A stretch of DNA of 64,000 nucleotides from Vanessa cardui (Eukaryota > Arthropoda > Insecta > Lepidoptera > Nymphalidae). The notes under the pieces are model-generated. The model worked only from the letters and a program-made list of their open reading frames with translations, had not been told where the DNA came from and did not search any database. Positions 1 through 9,727 of the stretch are shown in pieces. The position numbers and the translations under genes are program-made. The stretch lies in the NCBI RefSeq assembly GCF_905220365.1, contig NC_061138.1, positions 1,116,001-1,180,000 of the forward strand, written 5' to 3'. Each line of letters starts with the position of its first letter. Within the stretch, counting starts at the first letter, position 1.

Positions 1-169
1 CTTATTATTGTAATTTTTACTCGTATAAATATTCAACTAAGCTCACAAGATGTATTACAAGCAATGTTGCTTTTATATAATTATGTTATTTAAATTGTGT
101 ATTTTAAATTTCGAACGATTTCGATACGTTTATAGGTTTGTTTAATGTAAAGTGAGAAGATATCGAGTA

Positions 170-459
170 GGTAGTAGAGCTTTGTGCAAGCCCGTCTGGG
201 TAGGTTAATACCACTTATCAGTTATTTTACCGCCAAACAACAGTTCTCGGTATTGTTGTGTTCCGGTTTGAACGGTGAGTGAGCCAGTATAACTACAGGC
301 ACAAGGACATAAGATCTTTGTTCCTAAGGTTGTTGGCGCAGTGACAATGTAAAGAATAGTTTATATTTCTTACAGCATCATTGTCTATGGGCGATGCTGA
401 CCACTTACCATCAATTGGCCCATATGCTCGTCCGCCAATCTATTCCAAAAAAAAAAGAA
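170..459 (+). repeat. SINE-A, near full-length copy with A-tail
   Basis: This is the first of about 24 copies of a roughly 280-bp interspersed repeat. It starts 'GTAGAGCTTTGTGCAAGCCC', passes the shared block 'GTTCCGGTTTGAACGGTGAG', and ends 'CCGCCAATCTATTCC' followed by an A-run at 447-456. The A-run after one constant end fixes the strand and suggests retrotransposition with LINE machinery. I call it SINE-like because it is short, ends in poly(A) and has no coding capacity. I cannot identify its RNA parent. Imperfect 45-bp direct repeats (106-152 and 463-507) flank it. Confidence 0.9.
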
Positions 460-507
460 ATTAAATTACGAACGATTTCATAATTTATAGATTTGTTGAA
501 TGAAAAG

Positions 508-1041
508 GGATGGCTATGCTTCCCTACTCCCAGATCTTCTTAAGAAGTGTTTGACATTGTTGACATTTTAAAACATATGTGTCAGAATTTTGACTTTCAC
601 AGAATGTTATTAATATTGCCAAGCTATTATAAATTCTTGTATAACCTAAAATTTTATTTGGAGATGCACTAATTCCATCCTATGATACATCACGACATTG
701 TTTAACATAATATAATAAAATAATAATAATTATTTAATAATACCACTCATCATAACGGTATACCCTAGATAATAATTGTCAAATCGCTCCTCCCATGACC
801 ATGTTCTCACCGAACTGTACACCGTGTAAGGCCCATGACCCGCTCCGCTCATGAACATGTCCTAAGCGCTTTATGTCATCGGATGTCCCGGTGGGTCGCG
901 TACGTGCACCCATAGGCCTTTCTACAGGTGTGCTGTTTCCTACGTGATCAATATAGCCTTTGTTTTGTAAACAATAGACCACTATTGCGTATCTCGAACA
1001 TATCAGGGTTTAGTTAAATTGTAAAAAATCTGTTTTTATAT
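508..1041. other. Unique DNA with a GC-richer patch at 780-930
   Basis: No gene or known repeat is recognised. The minus strand is open for 67 codons at 779-982 through a GC-richer stretch whose translation contains GARTRPTGTSDD and GSWALHGVQFGEN. I do not recognise it. Isolated GC-rich islands in this AT-rich window are usually old transposon coding fragments, but that is inference. Confidence 0.4.
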
Positions 1042-1088
1042 AGATTCAAACGTGAACTTAGGACCTTTTATAGATTCAAATGGTGAAC

Positions 1089-1379
1089 GTCGATGGCCCA
1101 GTGGTTAGAATGCGTGCATCTTAACCGATGATTGCGGGCTCAAACCCAGGCAAATATCGATAATTTATGTACTTAATTTGTCTTTATAATTAATTTCGTA
1201 CTCAGCTGTTGAGGAAAATTCGTGAGGAAACCTGCATGTGACAAATTTCATAGAAATTCTGCCACATGTGTATTCCACCAACCCGTATTGGAACAGCGTG
1301 GTGGAATATGTTCCAAACCTTCTCCTCAAAGGGAGAGGAGGCCTTTAGCCCAGCAGTGGGAATTTACAGGCTGTTGTTG
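1089..1379 (+). repeat. SINE-B copy (tRNA-derived SINE)
   Basis: The head reads 'GATGGCCCAGTGGTTAGAAT', with a box A (TGGCCCAGTGG) and a slightly damaged box B (GGCTCAAAC). The SINE-B body follows through 'CCAACCCGTATTGGAACAGC' and 'CAGCAGTGGGAATTTACAGG' to a short GTTGTT tail. The copy is nearly full length. Flanks share 'GGTGAAC' on both sides, compatible with a target-site duplication embedded in an older local duplication. Confidence 0.93.
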
Positions 1380-1389
1380 AAACGGTGAA

Positions 1390-2097
1390 CTTAGGACTTT
1401 TATTTAACTCAAGTTTGAATAATAGTTGATCAACCGATGATATTAAAAAAATCTTTGCACTTTGATGACAACGCCGGATCAGTCTTAAAGAGAAGAAAGT
1501 ACTTAACTTATATGTAAATCCTTGCAGGCTTCGTTTGTTTTTAATTTCGTATTTGGCTCAAGGGGAAAATTAAATTTACGCATTTAACAAAAATATGAAA
1601 AAAGTTTTTTATGTTATTTAGAAACTGTTCAAATATTGAAAATATTCTAGAATATTAATTGTCTCTCAAAAAATATAAATAATAATAAAATATAAATAAA
1701 AAAATATCAAAACGACCAAACTACCTCTTGTTTTAATGATGAGAAGAACCGGAATAACTATATGAACTAATCGAGTTCAATGACCTCTGCGAGGCAAAGT
1801 AGTAAGGATACATACATACATATATCAAGAAAAATAATATATCCTTATATAAGTATGGGTGCAGCATAAATCGTATAAATTTAATTAATAAAAAAATTGT
1901 AGACTATTTAAGTAATATATTGACATAATACGTAACTGGTTGCTTTAAATACTAATTTAAGAAGAAAAAAATAAACTTGTATCGTTGCTTTCGTATAAGG
2001 CGTACGACTCATATACGGACACCGTACAATAAATTTCCGATTCGCGACCGTAACTTATTTAAGAGGTGTTCTTATTTTAAAGCTCACGATTTTTGGG
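1390..2097. other. Unique AT-rich DNA
   Basis: No open frame, RNA gene or repeat family is recognised. Long A/T runs dominate 1600-1720. Confidence 0.5.
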
Positions 2098-2127
2098 TGC
2101 GCGGGCGCATTGTGAAACATGGCGGAT
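2098..2127. promoter_or_regulatory. CpG-rich patch with NRF1-like and YY1/Pho-like motifs
   Basis: In strongly AT-rich surroundings, 2098-2109 reads TGCGCGGGCGCA, near the NRF1/erect-wing consensus YGCGCAYGCGCR. About 7 bases later the reverse strand reads CCGCCATGTTTC, which fits the YY1/Pleiohomeotic core (GCCAT) with its usual flank. Such motifs are typical of CpG-type promoters in animals. Whether this one is active cannot be told from the sequence. Confidence 0.3.
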
Positions 2128-2241
2128 CGCGCGCATAAATTTGAACAATTTTTTTCTGCCTTAAAATTTTTAAATTCGGAATCGTTTTACTTGAAACAAA
2201 AAAAAATTGGTGAAAGTTCGGTTACTTTATTTAAGATTTGA
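2119..2241 (+). CDS. Possible small ORF, 40 codons, unrecognised
   Basis: The ATG sits in a good context (AAACATGG) directly after the CpG-rich patch. The frame runs 40 codons to TGA, starting MADRAHKFEQFFSALKFLNS and ending TLFKI. No domain, signal peptide or membrane segment is visible, and I do not recognise it. It could be a real small ORF, a first exon leaving through a weak donor at the GGTGAAAG near codon 31, or chance. The promoter-like motif upstream is the only reason to list it. Confidence 0.15.
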   Translation: MADRAHKFEQFFSALKFLNSESFYLKQKKIGESSVTLFKI

Positions 2242-2414
2242 ATTTGAAAGGGGTTATTCTGATCTCTAACTTACTGTACATCTATTAAAGTATAATACTG
2301 TATGGATGTATTCTGAGAACATTTTTATCATCTTGTGTGATAAAGACAAAAGTTTTATAAATCATAAAAGTAATTTATTTTTGTTATTCGTAAATAACAA
2401 AAATTACTTAAACC

Positions 2415-2656
2415 GGCTATGTACGGGTGTAATATTGTTACTAAATATACTAAAGACCCGAGATCACATTATAAACTTCTAAAATTACCAGTGTTTCTTT
2501 ACTTTATTGTCCATGCATTATATACAAAAACTATCCTCTCGAATCACTCTATCTATTAAGAAAAACCGCATCGAAATCCGTTGCGTAATTTTAAAGATCT
2601 AAGCGAACATAGGTAGAGACAGCAGTAAGGGACTCTGTTTTATGCTATGTAATGAT
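2415..2656 (-). mobile_element. HEL-D Helitron-like non-autonomous element, degraded copy
   Basis: On the minus strand the copy begins A^TCATTACATAGCATAAAA and contains the family block with 'TTACGCAACGG', 'GAGTGATTCGAGAGGA' and 'AATAAAGTAAAGAAACAC'. It ends in a decayed form of the GC-rich terminus near 2415. The 5' TC within an A^T target fits rolling-circle (Helitron) elements. Confidence 0.75.
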
Positions 2657-3993
2657 TTTTGAAGGATTATAAAGAGTTTATGATGATGATTAGCCTTAAT
2701 AAGTTTTTGGGGAAACACAAGTGCTTTCGCTATTTCGTCACTCATCCAAGCTGATATAGTAAGTCGAATACGAAACTAAAGATTCCGAAACGCGCGAAAC
2801 TCAGGAACGCTACTGAGAATTTATTGACGGAAACATCTGATAAAATGTATTTCGTGCTCGAATCGAGCTTTGAACCGAGTACCCCGAGATCTATAACGCT
2901 ATAAGCTACCTACGAAACCCACAAACTAACTAAATACAGACTTGTCTTGGTGTATTAAAATAATTCTCTATAATTATTAATTTCACAGATAAAATACAAA
3001 ATGAAATTTTTAAATTCGAATTCATTAGAAAAAAAAACGATTACAACATTCGAAAAACAAAACACGATAGAAAAAAAAACAATGAACTAAAAACATTCAT
3101 AAACCGATATAATGTCACTCAGTCATTACCTAGGTAATCGACTTCGTGTGTGGTCGCAACAAAAACCTATGCTCGCCGATGTTAATTATATTCGGTTGAC
3201 ACATCCTTGCAATGACCGTCTAGTAGAAGTGTTACTTCGGCTTAAATTAAGCCTCTGCACACACTAAGCGCATGTATCACAGATTAAATATGGGCATTTT
3301 TACATTTATTTTATATTTAAGGCAGAAAATTGAATACTTGTAAATAAATGTACATTCGAATGAAAATTATGATTATTAAAAAGTTTTTATTGATTTTTTT
3401 TAATGACAGACATTTTGTATTATTTCATACTAGTCATCACTAACACTACCTTTTTTACCCCCTCAAGGCAAAGAATAGCCTTCCTTCTCCATACCACTTC
3501 AACAAAATCTATTTACCTAGCAATTTAAGCGTGAATCTTTATAATATTAGTATGGAAATACCAGTATGGACCATATAACAAAAATATTTTACGCTTCATC
3601 GGTTATTTAAAACTAGATAATAATGATAATTATTTTTTTGTGTATAGACTTTTATTTATTTTTATAGCATTACTATTTTCCAGCCAGTAGCAACCGCTTA
3701 TTAATGCACGGTATACGGTATTAAATATAGTCCATCTCAGTACTACTTTAAACGTGTATAAAAAAACACTCCCTTCCCAACTTTTCGTATAATGTCTACA
3801 TATTTCGTATATGAATATTTCTTATCTTTCCATCTGTAGTGGATCAGCGCTGTTAGAATAATTTCCGAGCAGCTTTAATAAAAGCAGGCGGGACAGGGAC
3901 GCACAGTTACTTTATTATATTAATACTTTTCTTGACAACATCACAATCTAATTTTTAACTATTTACTATTAATTTAATTGGATTCCAATATTG
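2657..3993. other. Mostly unique AT-rich DNA
   Basis: No gene is recognised. A short repeat fragment ending 'TATAATATTAGTATGGAA' lies at 3538-3557 and resembles the end of the element at 20826-21016. A perfect 15-base palindrome GGCTTAAATTAAGCC lies at 3239-3253. The rest is unremarkable. Confidence 0.5.
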
Positions 3994-4045
3994 TAAGAGG
4001 CCTTAGCCCAGCAGTGGGTTTACAATTAGTATTGTTGTAATGTTG
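3994..4045 (+). repeat. SINE-B 3' fragment
   Basis: Only the 3' end of the family is present ('GAGGCCTTAGCCCAGCAG' onward) with a TTGTTG-like tail. It is 5'-truncated, as is common for retroposed copies. Confidence 0.75.
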
Positions 4046-4086
4046 ATAGTAAAATTGATCAATTTTATTACTTTTTTTATTTAATA

Positions 4087-4316
4087 ACGAGCTGTGCCCA
4101 CGACATTGTATGCGTTTGAATTTGATAAAAAAATGTAGCTTAATTTACTCCGTATTATATCAGTTATCTGCCAGTGAAAGTCCCGTCGAAATCGGTTCAG
4201 CTTTTCCAGAGATTAGCCGCAACAAACAGACAGACGCAAAAAATACACATACATTGAGTAGAAAGGGCAATTTTAATATTACAAACAGATAATCCAATTT
4301 TATTATATGTATAGAT
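4087..4316 (+). repeat. Lepidopteran interspersed repeat ('CTGTGCCCACGAC' type)
   Basis: The copy runs from 'GCTGTGCCCACGACATTGTA' through 'CTGCCAGTGAAAGTCCCGTC' and 'GAGATTAGCCGCAACAAACA' to 'TTATTATATGTATAGATA'. I know this block order from many moth and butterfly sequences, where it is a noncoding repeat, probably a LINE or Helitron tail. The class is uncertain. A second copy lies inverted at 27490-27620. The 60-codon frame at 4110-4292 is only a translation of this repeat. Confidence 0.7.
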
Positions 4317-4900
4317 AACAATATGTTACAAATAAACAATACATTAGACTATATATATGGAATTGTAATGCAAAATATACCGTAGGAGCGTTCAAGAGCG
4401 ATCGACGTAAAGATCAGTGCGTTGCTGAATATTTCATTCAGCACCGGAATAAGGATTTAATCTTTTTGCTTGCCTTTAATTTGTCTCCTATTTGCCGACT
4501 CTGTTCAATGTGCTTTAAGATAGTCGCCCATCCATTGAAATATTTTACTACATCATTCGTTTTTTTCTAGTGTGTTTATAATATTTTTTAAGATATATTA
4601 AAATATGTTTCCTTTTTTTAATAACATACTTTTATAATTATTTAGTTCGTAGGTGCATAATTTATGTTTAATTTCTTTCGTATTCTAAAGTAACAATAAC
4701 ATAACATTGCGATGACAGGAAAGCTTCAAAATTCGAATATACTTGCCACGTATGTATCCATTAATCAAAATTGAAAGAAAGAGAAAAATAACCACTTACC
4801 CAACTGTCATTTCGTGCCTTATACTTTTTCACTAAACTTCCTATCAATTGTCGTGTACTCTGCACAATAATCTACAGTTATCACTATTTTTATTATTATT
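4317..4900. other. Unique AT-rich DNA
   Basis: No gene or repeat is recognised. A perfect 8-bp stem with a 5-base loop (TGCTGAAT-ATTTC-ATTCAGCA) lies at 4423-4443, without further support for an RNA. Confidence 0.5.
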
Positions 4901-5191
4901 TTTTTGTTTTTATGGTATAGCTTGGCGGACGAGCATATTGGCCACCTGATGGTAAGTGGACACCATCACCCATAGACAATGACGCTGTAAGAAATATTAA
5001 CTATTCCTTACATCGTCAATGTGCCACCAACCTGGGGAACTAAGATGTTGTGTCCCTTGTGCCTGTTACACTGGCTCACACACCCTTCAAAGACGAACAC
5101 AACAATACTGAGTACTATTATTTGGCGGTAGAATAACTGATGAGTGGGTGGTACCTACCCAGACGGGCTTGCACAAAGCCCTACCATCAAC
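4901..5191 (-). repeat. SINE-A, near full-length copy
   Basis: The T-run on the plus strand followed by 'TATAGCTTGGCGGACGAGCA' is the family's 3' end read in reverse. The copy continues to 'GGGCTTGCACAAAGCCCTAC'. All main blocks are present. Confidence 0.93.
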
Positions 5192-5725
5192 TAAAGGTAA
5201 ATATTTTTGAAGGTATTAAATATATAATCAATCAACAAAATTAATAAACACGGTGTATTAGAAACTCTTCTCAATGTAAAGGAGTAATTGTAGCGTAGTA
5301 AACAATTCGAGTGGATGGTATACTTCCGAAGAGGTACGAGCATATAACTTTTTGCCTTCATCATTTGAACGCGGCGTCCTTTGCTAGGTCATTAATTAGG
5401 GATATGTCTCGTCAATAAGTCTACTTGCTCGACGTAAAAAGTCACATTCAATTATAAATAAAAGGCAATTCTTTTAATCTATATTAGGCAAATGCAGAGA
5501 GATAAATATGTATGAATACCGAAAAAGGCGAGCTTAATTTGCTGTTATATACAAAACGACATTTTTAAGCCAAAAATCAGAGTCATCTATTCACGTAATT
5601 TTATATGGGACAAAATAGCGTACAAGTCTTGGAGATTTTGCCAAAAAAAATATAATGGAGGACATACAATCCGATATCCTCCATATTTGGATAATTTAAG
5701 GAACAAATTGTTCTAATGTATGTTA
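5192..5725. other. Unique AT-rich DNA
   Basis: No gene, RNA or repeat family is recognised in this stretch. Confidence 0.5.
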
Positions 5726-5836
5726 ATAGCAACCCGCATTGGAAAAGTGTGATGGAATATATTCCGGACCTTCTTCTCAAAAGATCTGGAGGCCTTAGCC
5801 CAGCAGTGGGAAATTTACAGGCTGTTGTTGTTATTG
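5726..5836 (+). repeat. SINE-B 3' fragment
   Basis: It starts inside the family at 'CAACCCGCATTGGAAAAGTG' and runs to 'CAGGCTGTTGTTG'. It is 5'-truncated and the (GTT)n tail is present. Confidence 0.88.
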
Positions 5837-6008
5837 TGTGTTAGTATTTATACATAAAAAATATACATCCATTATTATATACAGTGAAATGACAATATAA
5901 TAGACTTATTTATATCTTCAACGCTTTCTAGAATACTATAAGTATAGACTTACTATAGAGACGTCATTATAATAACTAAGCTACTAAATTACTGTCTGAT
6001 GTTACTGC

Positions 6009-6254
6009 CAGGCTAAGGCCTCTTCTCAATTGAGAGGAAAGTTTGAACCATATTCCTCCACGCTGCTCCAATGTGGATTGGTGGATATACATGTGGCAGA
6101 ATTTCATTGACATGATGTTCTCCTTCACTACCGAACACGAGGTAAATTATAAACACATATTAAGCACATGGAAATTCAGTATTGCTTGCCTGGGTTTCAA
6201 TCCGCTATCACTGGTTAAGATGCACATGTTCTAACCACTGGGTCATCTCAGCTC
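6009..6254 (-). repeat. SINE-B copy, diverged
   Basis: Reverse copy from 'GGCTAAGGCCTCTTCTCAAT' to 'GGGTCATCTCAGCTC', which is the box A end read in reverse. Box B is damaged. The open frame at 6043-6234 is antisense to this SINE and is not a gene. Confidence 0.85.
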
Positions 6255-6626
6255 TCTAAACGGACAAGAGTGAAAAATAAATATATTTTTTCCTAATAAA
6301 ACAAAAGCAATTAAGAAAACAGCCTCGTAAATGATTACGAGAAAATTGTAAACTATTATATAATAATGATAATTCCAAATTCAATTACAAATAAGGGAGT
6401 TAATTAGCGTGTCTAATTCGCTACGACAGACACACATAACGGTCACCATAAAAATTCCAACTAACTATATATAGCATGGAATTCTTACAAGATTGGATTG
6501 TAATCAAGGAATTTCTGGTTTGGATTGATTAATCATTCGCCTCAAATGTTCGTATTTTAACTTGGCCGATGTAATTACTAAATACTTTGGCGAATCGACA
6601 TCATTTACACCTTTTTGTATACTATA
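6255..6626. other. Unique AT-rich DNA
   Basis: Nothing recognised. Confidence 0.5.
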
Positions 6627-6868
6627 GAGCTGAGATGGCCCATTGGTTAGAACGCGTGCATCTTAACCGATGATTGCGGGTTCAAACCCAGGCAAGCACA
6701 GCTATATATACGTGCTTAATTTGTGTTTATAATTCATATCGTGCTCGGCGGCGAAGGAAAACATCGTGAGGAAACCTGCATGTGTCTAAATTCATCGAAA
6801 TTCTGCCACATGTGCATTCCACCAACCCGCATTGGAACAGCGTGGTGGAATAAGCGTTCCAAACGATA
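6627..6868 (+). repeat. SINE-B copy, 3'-truncated
   Basis: The tRNA-like head is intact ('GCTGAGATGGCCCATTGGTT', box B GGTTCAAAC). The body stops after 'GTTCCAAAC' without the terminal GCAGTGGG block or GTT tail. Confidence 0.9.
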
Positions 6869-7406
6869 CGAATGGACTTACTTTTAACTCATGTGACTTA
6901 AATAATAATTGTGTGTGACTCCTTGTTTTTTTCCAGTCAGCCGGTTTAATTTTAATACTTGTCAACTGTGAGATTCATTTATTTTTTTTAAGAATACACA
7001 TCACAAATATTGTTAAAAACTGTTTACCATATTAATCCATTTTTGATAAAGCATGAAATTGATAAAAGAAAGAAATTATTTTCAATTGATATTTTATATT
7101 TAGCAAAAAAGGATTTAGAAATAAATTTTAATTGATTCAGAGTCGACTGTTAAGTTAGAATGAAGACTTCAGTGTGAAAGTCATTTGAACTTTAAAATAA
7201 TATATCACTCTAACGAAGCTACGAAACCAGCGGATCTGATCTTATAACACTTTTATAATATTGTTATTTTTAAAATACTTTAATGTCTCTAATAAACTAT
7301 TAATAAACTCAGCTTACTATTAAGAATAATGTATGCTACATTGAAAATTAATGGTACCACCTTACTAGCCGAACATTGACTAGCCGAGTGGTTATAACAT
7401 TATAGT
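6869..7406. other. Unique AT-rich DNA
   Basis: No gene is recognised. Just before the next SINE, 7374-7394 reads 'TAGCCGAGTGGTTATAAC', which resembles a tRNA box A; it may be a stub of another tRNA-derived SINE. Confidence 0.4.
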
Positions 7407-7645
7407 GACGACCTCCGTGGTCGAGTGGTGTTTACACCGGTTTTCATGGGTACGCCACCCCGAGGTCCCGGGTTCGATTCCCGGCTGAGTAAATGTAGAT
7501 TATCATTAGTTTTCTATGTTGTCTTGGGTCTGGGTTTATGAGGTGCCGTCGTTACTTCTGATTCTCAATAACACAAGTGCTTTAGCTACTTACATTGGGA
7601 TCAGTGTAATGTATGTGATGTTGTCTCATATTTATTTATATTTAT
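7407..7645 (+). repeat. SINE-C copy, full length (tRNA-derived)
   Basis: The head 'GACCTCCGTGGTCGAGTGG' carries box A, and 'GGGTTCGATTCCCGGC' carries a perfect box B. The body follows with 'TTAGTTTTCTATGTTGTC' and 'TTACATTGGGATCAG', and the tail is ATTTATTTATATTTAT. The head folds like a tRNA but continues into a SINE body, so it is not a tRNA gene. Confidence 0.93.
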
Positions 7646-8785
7646 AGATAACGTTATTATACTTCTCAATACATATTCTATAATATACAAGTCTGTCCAA
7701 TGGTACAAGGTACTAACATAAACTGTCAACGGCATCGAGAGATTCTAGAAAGTGCCGAATAAAAAAATGCGGAGGTATGCTTTTGTGCAAATTGTTAATA
7801 TACAAGTAGTGAGTTCATAGTTGATAGCACACGCTGGGATCCTGGCGATCAATGCTTGGCTATTTTTTTGTTATATTGAATATATTATATAAATAAACAT
7901 AAATTTACAGAAAAAAAACTGGTTCTCTTCAGGCCAAAGTATTTTTCTTTTCTAAACCACTGTAGTATTTACTATGATAATAAATGATTTTGATTTGATT
8001 TTACAACTCAAGATAGTCATTTCTTTAATAGGTTCCAATAACTTTAAGCCTGATTAAAAAGCATTATTAGTTTAATTAAATTACTTATATGTAATACAAA
8101 AACACACTTTACATTGAAAAAAAAAACTTTTAAAAGCAGTCTTTATAAATATGTCCGTCCGCTATCTTAATGGTCATACATCGAAGTTCAAATCTAATTA
8201 AGTCTGAGTGCACAGCTAACTCCATATACGGCGGTGGTGTCCGAATGAGTCGCGAAACAATTGGTGCTGTGGCTAAGTTACTGTTATCACCAACACCCTA
8301 GTCTCATCCTTCCATCAGTAGTCAATCTTTCCAAGATATTCCCTTATAAGTAAATTTCTGGTTGCATTAATAAAAAGGGAATTCAAATTGTCTTATATTA
8401 AAATCAACGGCCTATTGTATACTTTTATTTATTTTGTTGTTCAAATTGAAAATTATAGAAATAATCTTTTTAAATTGTTTCTTTTTATTATTTTATCTAC
8501 TTTACTTTTTTCGATTTCTTGTTAGATACATAGTTCACTCCTTATCCATTTGCAGTAATATAGAGAATAGAATAAAGAAATTTGTTTTCAAAAACTATAA
8601 TCTCAAATTTTATTATATCTGCGCAATTAATATTTATCCTGGTTAAACCTTTTTTAGTATTACGGCAATCGCTGATATTTCGGTAAATTTCATACAATGT
8701 ATTTTAATCCAAAGGATATTTTTTATCATAGGTTAAATAAACTAGCTGATGAGTCATTAATAGTGACACTATAGGATATTAAGAA
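7646..8785. other. Unique AT-rich DNA
   Basis: No gene is recognised. The 70-codon frame at 8434-8646 is low-complexity Phe/Leu/Tyr translation of T-rich DNA. A region near 8200-8300 is GC-richer but unrecognised. Confidence 0.45.
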
Positions 8786-8787
8786 TA

Positions 8788-9725
8788 CAGTGTAAACTCC
8801 ATGTAACGTCACTCGATTTAACGGCAAACTCTCTAAAGCGTCGAAGTCAATTGGTTTTAGTTGGTTTAGCTTGTATTCCATACAATGATACACTCTACAT
8901 AGCATCACACCCACTCTCAATAACGACAAAAATTGAGAAATAAAAATTATTTTTTTTCCTTTTAAGTTGCTAAAATTAGAAAAAACTGCGCATCTGTGTA
9001 CGTTCTTTTGTCGCTTTATTATTCTAGCCCTCAATAAACTCGATTGTCGGCACCACGCATTAGGAACTTTCTAAGAAATTCGTTAATTTGTTTACAAATT
9101 GGGATTGCTTGCACGTGTAGACTGTGACCATGCCTAATAAGTATGAGTCATGGATTACAACGTTATCATATGTATTCTACGATTGATGAGGTGGAAATAG
9201 AACTTGAGTTTGATAGCGACGACGACCTTCCATTAACTGAGTGGATTCAGCAGGTCAACATGGCAGGAAATACGGTAAATTTTCAAACATACATCGAAGT
9301 AGACAACTGCCTGCTTACAACGGCTTCACTCACAGACATAGAAATTTTGGATTCAGTGAGAAAAAACTGAGGTTCAAGAATAAAGAGATGAAGAAGATGA
9401 GACGGATGAGCTTGAGCCTCCGCCAAGCGTTAAAGAAGTTTTGAAAGCAGCTAAATTACTTCCTTTATATAAGATATAAATAAAAAAATTAAAAATATAC
9501 AACAAAATTGGTCGTGCAGCAAAAGGCGTCAGACAAAAATATCAGAGTATACGCAATAGCGTTCAAATCAGATATATACATATTTTTTGTACATAACTAC
9601 TAACAATAGACTAAAATAAACTTTTTTTTCGAATTCTGATTTTTCTTCTCTTCATTTAACGACCACTCTTTATAACGCCATAAAATGCACAGTCCCTTCA
9701 GTGTCGTTATATAGAGTTTACACTG
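8788..9725 (+). mobile_element. pogo/Tigger-like Tc1-mariner superfamily DNA transposon, deleted copy
   Basis: The left end reads 'CAGTGTAAACTCCATGTAAC' and the right end, in reverse complement, 'CAGTGTAAACTCTATATAAC'. The two ends form matching terminal inverted repeats, each flanked by the TA target duplication (8786-8787 and 9726-9727). Sub-terminal TTTAACG/TATAACG repeats are present near both ends, as is usual for pogo-like elements. The 938-bp length and the presence of only the C-terminal part of a transposase (9143-9479) show an internally deleted, non-autonomous derivative. Confidence 0.85.
9143..9479 (+). pseudogene. C-terminal remnant of a pogo/Tigger-like transposase
   Basis: The frame at 9143-9370 translates to 75 residues including DDDLPLTEWIQQVN, FQTYIEVDN and LTDIEILDSV. 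This is the acidic C-terminal tail pattern of pogo/Tigger transposases (a D/E-rich 'PL..W' block, a 'Y..VD' block, and 'LTD.EI'). The next part lies one frame over at 9369-9479 and reads DEEDETDELEPPPSVKEVL, then KAAKLLPLY and a stop; 'PPP.VKE.L.A..LL' is the familiar end of these proteins. One frameshift and at least one stop break the frame. The DDE catalytic core and the N-terminal DNA-binding domains are missing, so the copy is dead. It sits inside matching inverted ends, which supports the assignment. Confidence 0.8.
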
Positions 9726-9727
9726 TA

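Noticed and set aside
7407..7500. tRNA-like cloverleaf with perfect box B at this and the other SINE-C and SINE-B heads
   Set aside because: Each continues into a shared SINE body and lacks a tRNA 3' end, so these are tRNA-derived SINE promoters, not tRNA genes.
8726..9034. 102-codon minus-strand frame
   Set aside because: It is antisense through the left end of the pogo-like element; the real coding remnant is on the plus strand further right.
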